Shown here piece by piece: positions 9,354 through 18,130 of a stretch of 64,000 nucleotides of DNA. Numbering within the stretch: position 1 is the stretch's first letter; every line of letters begins with the position of its first letter. This stretch comes from JAIBJN01 sp963839745 (GTDB lineage Bacteria; Actinomycetota; Thermoleophilia; Gaiellales; Gaiellaceae), in NCBI GenBank assembly GCA_963839745.1, contig CAWIWC010000010.1, positions 558,001-622,000 of the forward strand, given 5' to 3'. The translations under genes were made by a program, and so were the position numbers. The notes beneath the pieces were generated by a model. That model saw only the letters and a program-made list of their open reading frames with translations, did not search any database and was not told where the DNA came from.

Positions 9354-10471
9354 TCGGCTACGGTGTTGTCCAGATGCGCCGACCGGCCATCCTAGGGGTC
9401 GTCCTTGCCACGCTCGCAACCGCGCTCGCCTTCCCAGGCGTCGCGTCGTCCGTGCGCCTGACACTGGTCGCCGGAGGCTTCGACAACATCACGCAGGTCA
9501 CGGCCCCGCGCCGCGGAGACGCCGCGCGCACGCTCTACGTCGTGGAGCAGGAGGGCCAGATCTGGAAGCTCAGCGGCGGCACGCGCACGCTCTTCCTCGA
9601 CATCACCGACCTGACCGTCGACGGCGGTGAGCGCGGCCTGCTCGGGCTCGCCTTCGACCCCCAGTACCAGTCGAACCACATGATCTACATCAACTACACG
9701 AACAACAACGGGGATACGCGGGTCGCGCGCTACACCGCGAACCCCGCGCACACCGCCGTGAACGAGAGCACGCGCCGCCAGCTGCTCTCCCTCGACCAGC
9801 CCGCCACGAACCACAACGGCGGGCGGCTGGTGTTCGCGCCGAACGGCCGGCTCATCACCGCCCAGGGCGACGGCGGCGGGAGCTGCGACCCCGGTGGCCG
9901 CGCGCAAAACCTCAGGAGCCGCCACGGCAAGCTCCTGAGTCTCAACCCGCGCTCGATCAGCTCGGGCTGGCGCATCGACGCGTACGGCCTGCGGAACCCG
10001 TGGGGCGTCTCCTTCGACCGCCAGACCAACCGGATGTACATCGCGGACGTCGGCCAGGGCCGCTACGAGGAGATCAACACGATGAGGCCGACGCGGCTCG
10101 GGAGCACGCCCGAGAACTTCCTTTGGGACGTCTGGGAGGGTCGTGCCCGTAGCGGCTGCTCGAACAACGGCCTGCGCGGCAACGGCGCCCGGTTCTTCCC
10201 GATCTCGGTCTACAGCCACTCCCTCGGTTGCTCGGTGACCGGCGGCTATGCCTACCGCGGCGCGGTGCTGAGCTCGCTGCGCGGCTGGTACGTCTTCGGC
10301 GACTTCTGCAGCGGCCGCATCTGGCGCCTCAAGTACATGAACGGCAGGCTCGTCCGCGGCCGCACGCTCATGCTGGACACGAACCTCAACATCACCTCGT
10401 TCGGCGAGGGCGTGCAGGGCGAGCTCTACGTGACGCACCAGCCCGGCCAGGTCTGGCGCATCGTTCGCTAG
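9350..10471 (+). CDS. Secreted PQQ-dependent glucose/aldose dehydrogenase family protein
   Basis: About 373 residues with a signal peptide (MRRPAILGVVLATLATALAF, from the second in-frame ATG at 9374). The rest matches the soluble sugar dehydrogenase beta-propeller: LYVVEQEGQIW, ERGLLGLAFDP, NHNGGRLVF, YGLRNPWG and GDFCSGRIW. Family members oxidise aldoses outside the cell with PQQ, although some act on other polyols. The first ATG (9350) overlaps the MBL gene stop, whereas 9374 gives the cleaner signal peptide. Neither has a good ribosome binding site. No pqq synthesis genes are in the window. Confidence 0.88.
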   Translation: MIGYGVVQMRRPAILGVVLATLATALAFPGVASSVRLTLVAGGFDNITQVTAPRRGDAARTLYVVEQEGQIWKLSGGTRTLFLDITDLTVDGGERGLLGLAFDPQYQSNHMIYINYTNNNGDTRVARYTANPAHTAVNESTRRQLLSLDQPATNHNGGRLVFAPNGRLITAQGDGGGSCDPGGRAQNLRSRHGKLLSLNPRSISSGWRIDAYGLRNPWGVSFDRQTNRMYIADVGQGRYEEINTMRPTRLGSTPENFLWDVWEGRARSGCSNNGLRGNGARFFPISVYSHSLGCSVTGGYAYRGAVLSSLRGWYVFGDFCSGRIWRLKYMNGRLVRGRTLMLDTNLNITSFGEGVQGELYVTHQPGQVWRIVR

Positions 10472-10479
10472 CGGCCGGC

Positions 10480-11206
10480 GTGCGCTACCAGTTCGTCGAC
10501 TGCCGGTGGGAGCTTGGGAGCCCGGGGCGCGGGCGCGAGCTCTACCTCGAGGGCCACGTCCCGGGGGCGTCCTTCCTCGACGTCGAGGCTGACCTCTCGT
10601 CGCCTCCGTCGACCCCCGGCGGCCGGCATCCGCTGCCGGCGTTGGAGGACTTCGCGCGGGCGGCCGGGGCGGCCGGCATCGGGCCCGGCGTGTTCGTCGT
10701 CGCCTACGACCAGGGCATGAACGGCGGGGCCGCGCGGCTCTGGTGGCTCCTGCGGCACTGCGGGCACGACGACGTCGCGGTCCTCGACGGCGGCATCGAG
10801 GCGTGGATGGGACCGCTTCGCGCCGGCGAGGAGGAGATCGAGCCGGCGGAGTTCGTCGCGCGGCCGCGCGAGGACGACACGATCGAGGCCGACGAGCTCG
10901 AGTCGCGGCTCGAGGACGACCTGCTCACGATCGTCGATGCGCGCCTTCCGGAGCGCTACCGGGGCGAGGTCGAGCCCATCGATCCAGTCGCCGGCCACAT
11001 TCCCGGCGCCCGCAACGCGCCGTATCACCGACGAGCTGCCCGCCGACCTGCTGGAGGCCGACGGGATCGTCGCCTACTGCGGCTCCGGGATCACTGCCGC
11101 CGTCGTCCTCCTCCGGCTGCACCAGGCCGGGCGCGACGACGCGAAGCTCTATCCCGGCTCGTGGAGCGACTGGGTCGGCCGCGGGCTGCCCGTCGAGACC
11201 GGCTAG
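10480..11206 (+). CDS. Rhodanese-family sulfurtransferase, interrupted by a frameshift
   Basis: Two rhodanese domains. The N-terminal one (RYQFVDCRW, GHVPGASFLD, YDQGMNGGAARLWWLL) lacks a catalytic cysteine. The C-terminal one holds VAYCGSGITA with the active-site cysteine and ends LYPGSWSDWVGRGLPV. Such enzymes transfer sulfane sulfur, for example from thiosulfate. Reading moves from one frame to the next between about 11020 and 11033; the length (727 nt) fits one inserted base. The GTG start at 10480 lies 8 nt after the sugar dehydrogenase stop. The stop shares CTAG with the convergent gene. An assembly indel is more likely than decay, since both halves are otherwise intact. Confidence 0.85.
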
Positions 11207-12162
11207 GCGAGGGAGATCTCGACCACACCGTCGAACGCGGGCGCGTCGGGCTCCGTCCGGTAGCGCTCGTAGACGAGCGCGGCGACGGCGAGGTCCTGCA
11301 CGGCGAGGCCGGTCGAGTCGAAGACGGTGATCTCGTCGGGGCTCTCCCGGCCGGGCGCGTCGCCGAGCAGGATGTGCCCGAGCTCCGTCACGTTCTCGCG
11401 CGCGATCGACCCGGCCTCGACGGCCCGGCTGATGTCGCCGTTGTGGCTCGCCTGCTCCCACTCGTCGACGACGACCCGCGAGCGGAGGAGCTCCTCCACC
11501 GCGATCTCGGCCTTTCCGGGCCCGTCGGCGCCCATGAGGGACACGTGCTGCCCGGATCGGAGGCTTCCGGGCGGGAAGAGGATCTCGCGTCCGGGCGTGA
11601 CCGTGGCGACGACGTCCGCGCCGAGCGCCTCGTCGCGCGAGCCGGTGGCAACCGCGCCGAGCTCGTCCGCGACCTCGGCCGCCCGCCCGGCGTCGACGTC
11701 CCACAGCAGGACGCCCCTTCCGCGGGCGAGGAACGTCCGTGCGACCGCGCGCCCGTTGACGCCGCAGCCGATCACCGCCGCAGGCCCACCGTCCGCCGCG
11801 AGCGTCTCGGCGGCCAGGACGGCGGCCGCGCCGGTCCGCAACGCCGTGAGCGCGCCGGCGTCCAGCTCCGCGAGCAGGCGGCCGTCGGAAGCGTCCGAGA
11901 GCAGCACGATGCCGCTGACCGTGGGGAGGCCGCGCTCGGGGTTCCGCGGGAAGGACGTGACCCACTTGACCGCGGCGTAGCCGCCCCCGCGCGCCGGCAT
12001 CGCGCGGAAGTCGCCGTCCGGCGGCGCCTCGACGTAGACCTTCGAGGGCATGAGCCACTCGCCGCGCGCGTGCGCGAGGAAGGCCTCCCGCACGGCGTCG
12101 ACAGCTGCGCCGGGATCGACGGCCCCGTAGACGTGCCTGGCGGAGAAGACCGGGATGCTCAT
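11203..12162 (-). CDS. Ornithine cyclodeaminase / mu-crystallin family dehydrogenase
   Basis: 319 residues with the family's Rossmann signature (AAVIGCGVNGRAVARTFL) and the segments GAVKWVTSFPRNP-like, LTALRTGAAA and DSTGLAVQD. Members are NAD(P)-dependent: some deaminate ornithine, others reduce imino acids or make opine-like compounds, so the substrate cannot be fixed from sequence. The gene starts at ATG 12162, divergent from HMG-CoA lyase, with TAGGAT 15 nt upstream as a possible -10. It overlaps the rhodanese gene tail to tail by four bases. Confidence 0.9.
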   Translation of the reverse strand: MSIPVFSARHVYGAVDPGAAVDAVREAFLAHARGEWLMPSKVYVEAPPDGDFRAMPARGGGYAAVKWVTSFPRNPERGLPTVSGIVLLSDASDGRLLAELDAGALTALRTGAAAVLAAETLAADGGPAAVIGCGVNGRAVARTFLARGRGVLLWDVDAGRAAEVADELGAVATGSRDEALGADVVATVTPGREILFPPGSLRSGQHVSLMGADGPGKAEIAVEELLRSRVVVDEWEQASHNGDISRAVEAGSIARENVTELGHILLGDAPGRESPDEITVFDSTGLAVQDLAVAALVYERYRTEPDAPAFDGVVEISLA

Positions 12163-12176
12163 GGCGGAAGCGCGCG

Positions 12177-12183
12177 TATCCTA
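12177..12183. promoter_or_regulatory. Overlapping divergent -10 boxes (TATCCTA)
   Basis: TATCCTA gives TATCCT on the plus strand, 8 nt before the GTG of HMG-CoA lyase, and TAGGAT on the minus strand, 15 nt before the ATG of the cyclodeaminase homologue. This is the same arrangement as at 7112-7118. Pattern-based inference; no -35 is clear on either side. Confidence 0.45.
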
Positions 12184-12190
12184 GGCCCCC

Positions 12191-13069
12191 GTGCAGGTCA
12201 CCGTCTGTGACGTGGGCCCGCGCGACGGCCTCCAGAACGAGCAGACGGTGCTGGAGCCGCCCGTGCGCGCGGAGCTCGTAAACCGCCTCGCGGCCGCGGG
12301 CCTCCCGGCCGTGGAGGTCGTCAGCTTCGTCCACCCGGAGCGCGTCCCGCAGATGGCCGGCGCCGAGGAGGTGGTGGCGGGCATCGACCGCCGCCCGGGC
12401 GTCGTGTACTCCGGGCTCGTCCTCAATGCGAAGGGCGCCGAGCGCTTCGCGGCGACCGACCTCGACTCGCTGCACTTCAACCTCGCCGCGACCGAGAGCT
12501 TCGGCCGCGAGAACCAGAACGCCACGCCCGAGGAGGCGCTCGCGGTGCTGGCGGCCATCGAGACGGACAAGCCGGTGAGCGTGTCCGTCAGCGTCGCCTT
12601 CGGCTGCCCCTTCGAGGGCGCCGTCGACCCGGCCCGGGTGCTGGAGATCGTCGACCGCGCGAGCGAGCTCGGCGCCGACGAGGTCGTCCTCGCCGACACG
12701 ATCGGCGTCGCGGTGCCGCGCCAGGTGAAGGAGCTCGTCTCCGAGACCGCGCGCCGCGCGCCCCGGACGGGCATCCACCTGCACAACACCAGGAACACCG
12801 GGTTCGCTGCTGCCTATGCGGCTCTCGAGGCCGGCGCGACCGTCTTCGAGGCCTCCGTCGGAGGGCTGGGCGGCTGCCCGTTCGCGCCGCGCGCCACCGG
12901 CAACGTCGCCACCGAGGACCTCGTCTACCTCCTGCACGGGGAGGGGGTGGAAACGGGTGTCGACCTCGACGCGCTCATCGCTGTCTCCGAGTGGCTCGAG
13001 TCCCTCTTCGGACGGGAGCTCCCCGGCCAGGTCTACCGGGCCGGAGCCTTCGCGCCGGTCTCGGGCTGA
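12191..13069 (+). CDS. mvaB: Hydroxymethylglutaryl-CoA lyase
   Basis: 292 residues of the HMG-CoA lyase-like TIM barrel. Visible motifs are the N-terminal CDVGPRDGLQNE, which holds catalytic arginine and aspartate, VSFVHPERVPQMAG, the metal-binding HLHNTRNTG and the C-terminal loop GGLGGCPFAPRATGN, which includes the catalytic cysteine region. The reaction splits HMG-CoA into acetoacetate and acetyl-CoA, the last step of leucine breakdown. GTG 12191 follows a TATCCT box by 8 nt, suggesting a leaderless mRNA. No other leucine catabolic genes are adjacent, so a different 3-hydroxyacyl-CoA substrate is possible. Confidence 0.93.
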   Translation: MQVTVCDVGPRDGLQNEQTVLEPPVRAELVNRLAAAGLPAVEVVSFVHPERVPQMAGAEEVVAGIDRRPGVVYSGLVLNAKGAERFAATDLDSLHFNLAATESFGRENQNATPEEALAVLAAIETDKPVSVSVSVAFGCPFEGAVDPARVLEIVDRASELGADEVVLADTIGVAVPRQVKELVSETARRAPRTGIHLHNTRNTGFAAAYAALEAGATVFEASVGGLGGCPFAPRATGNVATEDLVYLLHGEGVETGVDLDALIAVSEWLESLFGRELPGQVYRAGAFAPVSG

Positions 13070-13070
13070 G

Positions 13071-14690
13071 GCCTTCCCGCTCGTCCTCGCGCTCGGCTCG
13101 CTGCTCGCCGGCGCCGGGATCCTGCTCGCGCGCATCGTCGACGACGTCCACGGCAAGCCGCTCTTCGAGGACGAGGCCGTCAGCGGCCTGATCGCCGCCC
13201 GCCCGCTCGGCGAGGTCATCGAGACGGTCATGTGGGAGCGCGGCGGCGGCCCGCTCCACTTCGTCTTCTCGCACATCGCGCTCGCCTTCGACTCGTCGCC
13301 CTTCGCGCTCCGCTGGCTCTCGGTCGTCTTCGCGCTCGCCGCCCTGCCGCTCTGCTGGGACGTCGGCCGGCGCCTGGGCGGGCCCGTGGCCGGCGCGGTC
13401 GCCGCCCTGGTCGTCGCCACGTCGTCGTTCCTGCTCGTCTACGGGACGTTCGCGCGGATGTACACGCTGTACGTGTTTGCCGCCGCGCTCGCGGTCGACC
13501 TCTTCCTCGTCGCCAACGAGAAGCGCACCGGGCGGTGGGCGTTCGCGGCGGCCGGCGCGGCGTGGCTCTTGCCCGCGATCCATCCGTACGGGGCCTTCCT
13601 CGTCATGGCCGAGGCGGCCGTGGCGCTGTGGCTCTGGCGCGGGCGTCCGTTCCGGCCCGCGCTGCCGGCGCTCGCAGTCGGGGTGGCGATGATCCCGTTC
13701 GCGATCGCCGACATACGCCTGGCGGATCGCTTCGCGGTGGGGCTCGACGGGGAGGAGTCGATCGCCGCGCCGACGGACGCCTGGGGTCAGCTCGGCCGCG
13801 CCTTCTCGGCGACCGCCGGCGGCTCCGGGATCTGGGCGGGGCTCTTCATCGTCGCGCTGACCGCGGGGCTGGTGCTGCTCGTCCGCCGGAACGGCGCCTT
13901 CGTCGCCCTGTGCCTGGTCGCCTTCCTGCTCCCGCCGGCCCTGCTCCTCCTCGGCCGCTCGGGAACCGAGCCGGGTCTCTCGCCGCGACACCTGGTCTAC
14001 GTCGTGCCGCTCGTCGGCGCGCTGATCGGCGTGGCGGTGGCGCGCGCGGTGCAGGGGCGCGGGGAGCTCGTCTCCGCGGGCGCGGTCGTGCTGACCGGCG
14101 TCCTGCTCGTCGCCTCACCGTTCGGCGGCATCCGCGACCCGCGCGACTGGCAGAACGACGTGCTCGGCGGAGGGCCGCCCGACACGGCGCTCGGCTCGGA
14201 AGACAGGGTCGCGGCCCCCGCTGCATGGCTGAACGAGAACGTCGAGGAGGGCGACGTCCTCTATCCGTATTCGGCCGTCTACTGGGCCGGGCTGCCCGCG
14301 ACCGGCGACGCCGAGGTGCTGCCGTACTCCCAGCGCGAGCTGATCCTGCGGGCCGTCGACCGGATCGAGCCCCCTGTCGAGCGGGTGGTCGTCTCCGTCC
14401 CGCTCGGCGACGGCACCCTCGACCGCCAGCGCCTCGACGAGCTGCTGGGCGACGGCTTCGCCGTCCACGACTTCGACGGCTGGGTGCTGATCGAGGGGAC
14501 GGGGCCGTACGAGGAGCAGCGCGACGTGCTGCTTGTCATCACGCACGCCCTGCGCTCGGCGCGGGACTCGATCGAGAACAAGAGCGGCCCGCTCGGCTGG
14601 TACTTCAACGTGACCCTGGCCACGCTGTGCGGCGCCGCGCGGGAGGGCTGGAGCGACAAGTGCCCGCTCCCGGCGCCTGACGTGCGCTAG
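13071..14690 (+). CDS. GT39-like membrane glycosyltransferase or polytopic membrane protein
   Basis: About 535 residues with ten or more membrane helices. FEDEAVSGL after the first helix resembles the acidic loop motif of the GT39/ArnT family, and RHLVYVVP is typical of these proteins. They transfer sugars from polyprenyl-phosphate donors outside the membrane. No ATG, GTG or TTG exists between the HMG-CoA lyase stop and the first helix, so the exact start is unresolved. The next ATG (13231) would delete the acidic motif. A lost base near 13060 is possible. The 3' end shares CTAG with the convergent membrane gene. Confidence 0.7.
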   Translation, partial: AFPLVLALGSLLAGAGILLARIVDDVHGKPLFEDEAVSGLIAARPLGEVIETVMWERGGGPLHFVFSHIALAFDSSPFALRWLSVVFALAALPLCWDVGRRLGGPVAGAVAALVVATSSFLLVYGTFARMYTLYVFAAALAVDLFLVANEKRTGRWAFAAAGAAWLLPAIHPYGAFLVMAEAAVALWLWRGRPFRPALPALAVGVAMIPFAIADIRLADRFAVGLDGEESIAAPTDAWGQLGRAFSATAGGSGIWAGLFIVALTAGLVLLVRRNGAFVALCLVAFLLPPALLLLGRSGTEPGLSPRHLVYVVPLVGALIGVAVARAVQGRGELVSAGAVVLTGVLLVASPFGGIRDPRDWQNDVLGGGPPDTALGSEDRVAAPAAWLNENVEEGDVLYPYSAVYWAGLPATGDAEVLPYSQRELILRAVDRIEPPVERVVVSVPLGDGTLDRQRLDELLGDGFAVHDFDGWVLIEGTGPYEEQRDVLLVITHALRSARDSIENKSGPLGWYFNVTLATLCGAAREGWSDKCPLPAPDVR

Positions 14691-16111
14691 CGCTGGGCTC
14701 TGAAGAGAAAGGCTCCCGGCTCCAACGAGAGCCCTGTGCAGAAAACCCGGCCGACGCCGATCCCGTCGACCTGGACCGGCAGGTCCGGCGAGCCAGGCGA
14801 CACGACGAACACATGCCCGCAACCCTCGCCGTCGTCCAGCACGAGGCTCGGATGGCCGGGGAGGTACCAGCTCACCGGGCCCCGGATCGCGTAGGCGGAG
14901 CCGAGATAGGAGAGCTCGTGGGCGCCGCCGGTGATCGACACGAGCTCGTCCGCGTCCTCCTCCCAGCCCAGCTCGACGAGCGCGTCGGCGATCTCGTCGT
15001 AGGGCGGCGGCGCGAGCTCGACCTCGCGGGCCAGGCCGCCTGCCACGACCAGCACGCACACGGCGGCGGCGAGCCGTCCCCAGCGCTGCGGGAGGGTCGC
15101 CGCGAGCGCCGCGATCGCCACCGCCGCGAACGGTGCGCAGGCCAGGACGTTGCGCGCCGTGAACAGGTTCTCTCCGGCGAGCCAGAGGAGGGCAACCATC
15201 CCGACGGGCGCAAGCGCGAGGATCGCCGTCAGCCGCCCACGCGGGCCTAGCCGCCAGGTGACCACGCAACCGGCGACGACCGCGAGGAAGACTCCGACGC
15301 GGAGAAGCCCTTCGAGCGCCCCGATCTGGACGAGATCGCGCACGTAGAGAGGCCCCGCGTTCCAGCCGAAGGCCGAGTAGACCGCGACCGCCTTGAGGAG
15401 CGAGAAGTCGCCGATCCACGAGAAGCGCTGGTTCTCGATCTGCTCCACGAGGGACGGGAGCCAGAGGAGGAAGGGGAGGATGGCCGCCCCGAGTGCCACG
15501 GACACCGGCAGACGCGAAGCCCGGAAGGCCGGTGTCGTCCAGAGCCAGGCGACCGCGGCGAGCACCACGAAGGCGAAGAAGTAGTGCGTCAGGAGCCCGG
15601 CCGCGGCGACGGCGGCCAGCGCGGCGAGCCTCCCCCACGAGGCCTTCTCGGCGGCGCGTTCGAGGAGCCAGGCGAAGACGAGCGCGAGCAGCGCGTAGAG
15701 CGCGTAGGCGCGCAGCTCGGCGCCGCGCAGGACGAGCTGGCCCGCGAGCGCGACGATGAGGCCGGCGAGCCCGGCCGCCCAGAGCGGGAGCAGCCGGCGC
15801 GCGTAGACGACCAGGAGCCCGGCGAGCAGCGCGCCTGCGAGGACGCCGATCCCGCGCGCCGCCTCGACCGGAAGCCCGGCCTGCTCCACGATCCAGGCGA
15901 GCCCGTACCAGAGCGGCGGAGTCGACTCCGTTTCCTCGACGCGGCCGAGCGCGGCACCGATCGTCGGCTCGATCATGATCCGCGCCGAGGCGACCTCGTC
16001 CTGCCAGAGTGGATAGCCGACCGCAGGGGGAATGCGAACCGCGACGGCCGCCGCCGCCGCGAGAAACGCGACGACGATCGTCGCGCGGTCGGGCCCGGGT
16101 CGAGCGCTGAT
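14687..16111 (-). CDS. GT39-like membrane glycosyltransferase (5' end unresolved)
   Basis: A polytopic protein of about 475 residues. The conserved motif YPLWQDEVASARIM, typical of GT39/ArnT-type enzymes, lies upstream of the first in-frame ATG (15976). Coding therefore continues to about 16111, although no standard start codon is present in that frame. A 1-nt indel near 16090 would connect it to an ATG at about 16143. Later segments (ELRAYALYALL, THYFFAFVVLA, GENLFTARNVL) match helices and the short loops of the family. It is convergent with its neighbour and divergent from the next gene; all three are large membrane proteins and may act on the same lipid-linked glycan. Confidence 0.72.
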   Translation of the reverse strand: MSARPGPDRATIVVAFLAAAAAVAVRIPPAVGYPLWQDEVASARIMIEPTIGAALGRVEETESTPPLWYGLAWIVEQAGLPVEAARGIGVLAGALLAGLLVVYARRLLPLWAAGLAGLIVALAGQLVLRGAELRAYALYALLALVFAWLLERAAEKASWGRLAALAAVAAAGLLTHYFFAFVVLAAVAWLWTTPAFRASRLPVSVALGAAILPFLLWLPSLVEQIENQRFSWIGDFSLLKAVAVYSAFGWNAGPLYVRDLVQIGALEGLLRVGVFLAVVAGCVVTWRLGPRGRLTAILALAPVGMVALLWLAGENLFTARNVLACAPFAAVAIAALAATLPQRWGRLAAAVCVLVVAGGLAREVELAPPPYDEIADALVELGWEEDADELVSITGGAHELSYLGSAYAIRGPVSWYLPGHPSLVLDDGEGCGHVFVVSPGSPDLPVQVDGIGVGRVFCTGLSLEPGAFLFRAQR

Positions 16112-16133
16112 AGCGGCCGATCGTAACCGCGCC

Positions 16134-18062
16134 GTGCATCATCCCGGCGTGCGCGCCCGCCTTCTCGTGACGGGGCTGTTCGCCCTCGCGGCCGTCGTCT
16201 CGGCGCTCCCGGCCGTGCTCGACTTCCGCTCGGAGTTCATCTCCACCGGCCTGCCGGGCTACGGCGAGGCGGCCACGGGCGACCACCTCCAGACGTCGTA
16301 CCGCTTCTGGCTCGTGGGCCACCAGCTCGAGTCCGGCGCCGAGCCGTGGCGGGACCCCTACAGCTACCAGCCGCTCGTCGAGCCGCAGGTCGTCCTGGGC
16401 GGGTGGCCCTACGGCTTCCCGTTCTGGCCGCTCGAGGCGCTCTTCGGCCCGGTCGTCGCGTGGAACCTGCTGGTGCTCGCCGTGACCTTCGCGGCGTGCC
16501 TCTTCGCCTACCTCTGGCTGCGCGAGCTCGACCTCCCGCTCGCGGCCGCCGCGCTCGGCGGCCTCGCGTTCGGAATCGCTCCGTACCGCGTCGTCCAGAG
16601 CGGCGGCCACCTGCTCGGCTGGATCGCGGTGCTCGTCCCACTTGCGCTGTGGGCGTTCGAGCGGTCGCGCCGCGCGGGGTCGCCGCGCGGAGCCCACGCG
16701 TGGGGTGCGCTCTCGGCAGCTGCCCTCGTCTCCATCCCGCTCTCGGGCCAGCTCCATCTCGCGCTCGGCGCGCTGCCGCTCGTCGCCGTCTACGCGGCCG
16801 TGCGCTACCGGCTCGTCCCGTCGCTCTGGGCCTGGGGAGGCGCTGCGGTCGCCGTCGCGGTGGGCCTCGTCGCCGAGACTGTCGTCATCGAGGGGACGAC
16901 GGCCTCGGAGGGCCGGGAGCTGGCGGAGGTGGCCGCCTACTCCGCCGACCCGATCGACTTCATCAGCCGCTGGCGCCTCCACGGGCTCGAGCAGTTCGTG
17001 TACCTCGGCTGGCTGCTGCCGGCGCTCGCCGTGGTCGGCCTGGTGCTCCTCGCCCGCCGGCAGCGTGGCCTGGCGATCGTCCTCGGCATCGCTGCGCTCG
17101 TCCCCGCCCTCCTGGCGCTCGGGACGAACCTGCCGCTCTACGAGACGTTGCGCGACGTCTTCCCGCCGCTGCGCTACCCGCGGGTGCCGGGCCGTTTTCT
17201 GCCGCTGGCGACGCTGGCCCTCGCGGCGCTCGCGGCCTTTGCGTGCGCGTGGCTGCTCACGCGCGTCCGCGAAGGGAGGCGGCTTGCGCTCGGGGTCGTC
17301 CTGATCGCGCTGGTGGCCGCCGACCTGCTCGTCTTCCCGCTGCGCTCGAGCGCGGCCGACCCGGACAACCTCGCCTACGCCGGGCTGCGCTCGGCGGCGC
17401 CCGGGCGCGTTCTCGAATTCCCGATCTTCGAGCGCGGCAAGGGCCAGTTCGGGAGCGTCTACCAGTACTACACGCTCCAGGCACAGCGGGAACGCCCGAC
17501 CGGGTACTCGCTGGCGCCCGAGGAGGCCTTCGAGTTCACCGACCGCTTCAACCGACTCGACTGCGGCGCCTGGCTCCCGGGCGACCGCGAGGAGCTGGAA
17601 GAGCTCGGGATCCGCTTCTTCGTCTACCACGGAGGGCTCTACGAGCAGTCGCGCACGCCCGGCGCCTGGCACGGGTGGGAGGGCCTGTTCCGGGAGGGGC
17701 TCGGCATCGTCCAGGGTGGCGAGGTCGTCTACCTCTGGGCGGAGGGGCCCGGCGGCGTGGCTCCGCCGCCGACGATCGACGAGCCCAGCCGCGACGAGCC
17801 GATGCTCTGCGACGGCTGGCTGGACGGTGCCCTGGAGCTGGACGAGGGAGCGCTGTGGCTCTACGGGAGCGGCCGGGCCGAGCTCATGCTCGAGGCCGAC
17901 GCGCCCACGCGGGTGAGCGTCTTCGCGGACGGCCGTCCGCTCGCCCCCGAGCTCGTCGACGGCGCGGCCACCGTGAGCGTCGATCTCGAGGACGAGGGCT
18001 GGCACGCGTTCGTCGTCCAGGGCGCGCCCGGCCTCCGGCTCGCGGGCGCGGCCTTCCGCTAG
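16134..18062 (+). CDS. Large polytopic membrane protein, YfhO/GT-C-like
   Basis: About 642 residues: a signal-like first helix, around ten further helices, a YPRVPGRFLPLA segment and a soluble C-terminal beta-rich domain of about 180 residues. The organisation resembles GT-C fold glycosyltransferases of the YfhO type, but no catalytic signature is decisive. An acidic loop after the first helix (DFRSEF, GDHLQTSYRFW) may correspond to the catalytic loop. Starts at 16134 (GTG) or 16149 (GTG) are possible; neither has a ribosome binding site. A strong terminator follows 12 nt after the stop. Confidence 0.72.
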   Translation: MHHPGVRARLLVTGLFALAAVVSALPAVLDFRSEFISTGLPGYGEAATGDHLQTSYRFWLVGHQLESGAEPWRDPYSYQPLVEPQVVLGGWPYGFPFWPLEALFGPVVAWNLLVLAVTFAACLFAYLWLRELDLPLAAAALGGLAFGIAPYRVVQSGGHLLGWIAVLVPLALWAFERSRRAGSPRGAHAWGALSAAALVSIPLSGQLHLALGALPLVAVYAAVRYRLVPSLWAWGGAAVAVAVGLVAETVVIEGTTASEGRELAEVAAYSADPIDFISRWRLHGLEQFVYLGWLLPALAVVGLVLLARRQRGLAIVLGIAALVPALLALGTNLPLYETLRDVFPPLRYPRVPGRFLPLATLALAALAAFACAWLLTRVREGRRLALGVVLIALVAADLLVFPLRSSAADPDNLAYAGLRSAAPGRVLEFPIFERGKGQFGSVYQYYTLQAQRERPTGYSLAPEEAFEFTDRFNRLDCGAWLPGDREELEELGIRFFVYHGGLYEQSRTPGAWHGWEGLFREGLGIVQGGEVVYLWAEGPGGVAPPPTIDEPSRDEPMLCDGWLDGALELDEGALWLYGSGRAELMLEADAPTRVSVFADGRPLAPELVDGAATVSVDLEDEGWHAFVVQGAPGLRLAGAAFR

Positions 18063-18073
18063 GTAGGCCTGAC

Positions 18074-18114
18074 AACGTGGCCGCCGGAGGTGATACTTCC
18101 GGCGGCCACGTTTT
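18074..18114 (+). terminator. Rho-independent terminator
   Basis: A perfect 15-bp stem (18074-18088 with 18098-18112), 9-nt loop and a T4 tract at 18111-18114. It ends only 16 nt before the dihydropyrimidinase ATG, so it closes the membrane-protein transcript or attenuates reading into the next gene. Confidence 0.85.
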
Positions 18115-18130
18115 CCCGAGGAGGCGCGTA

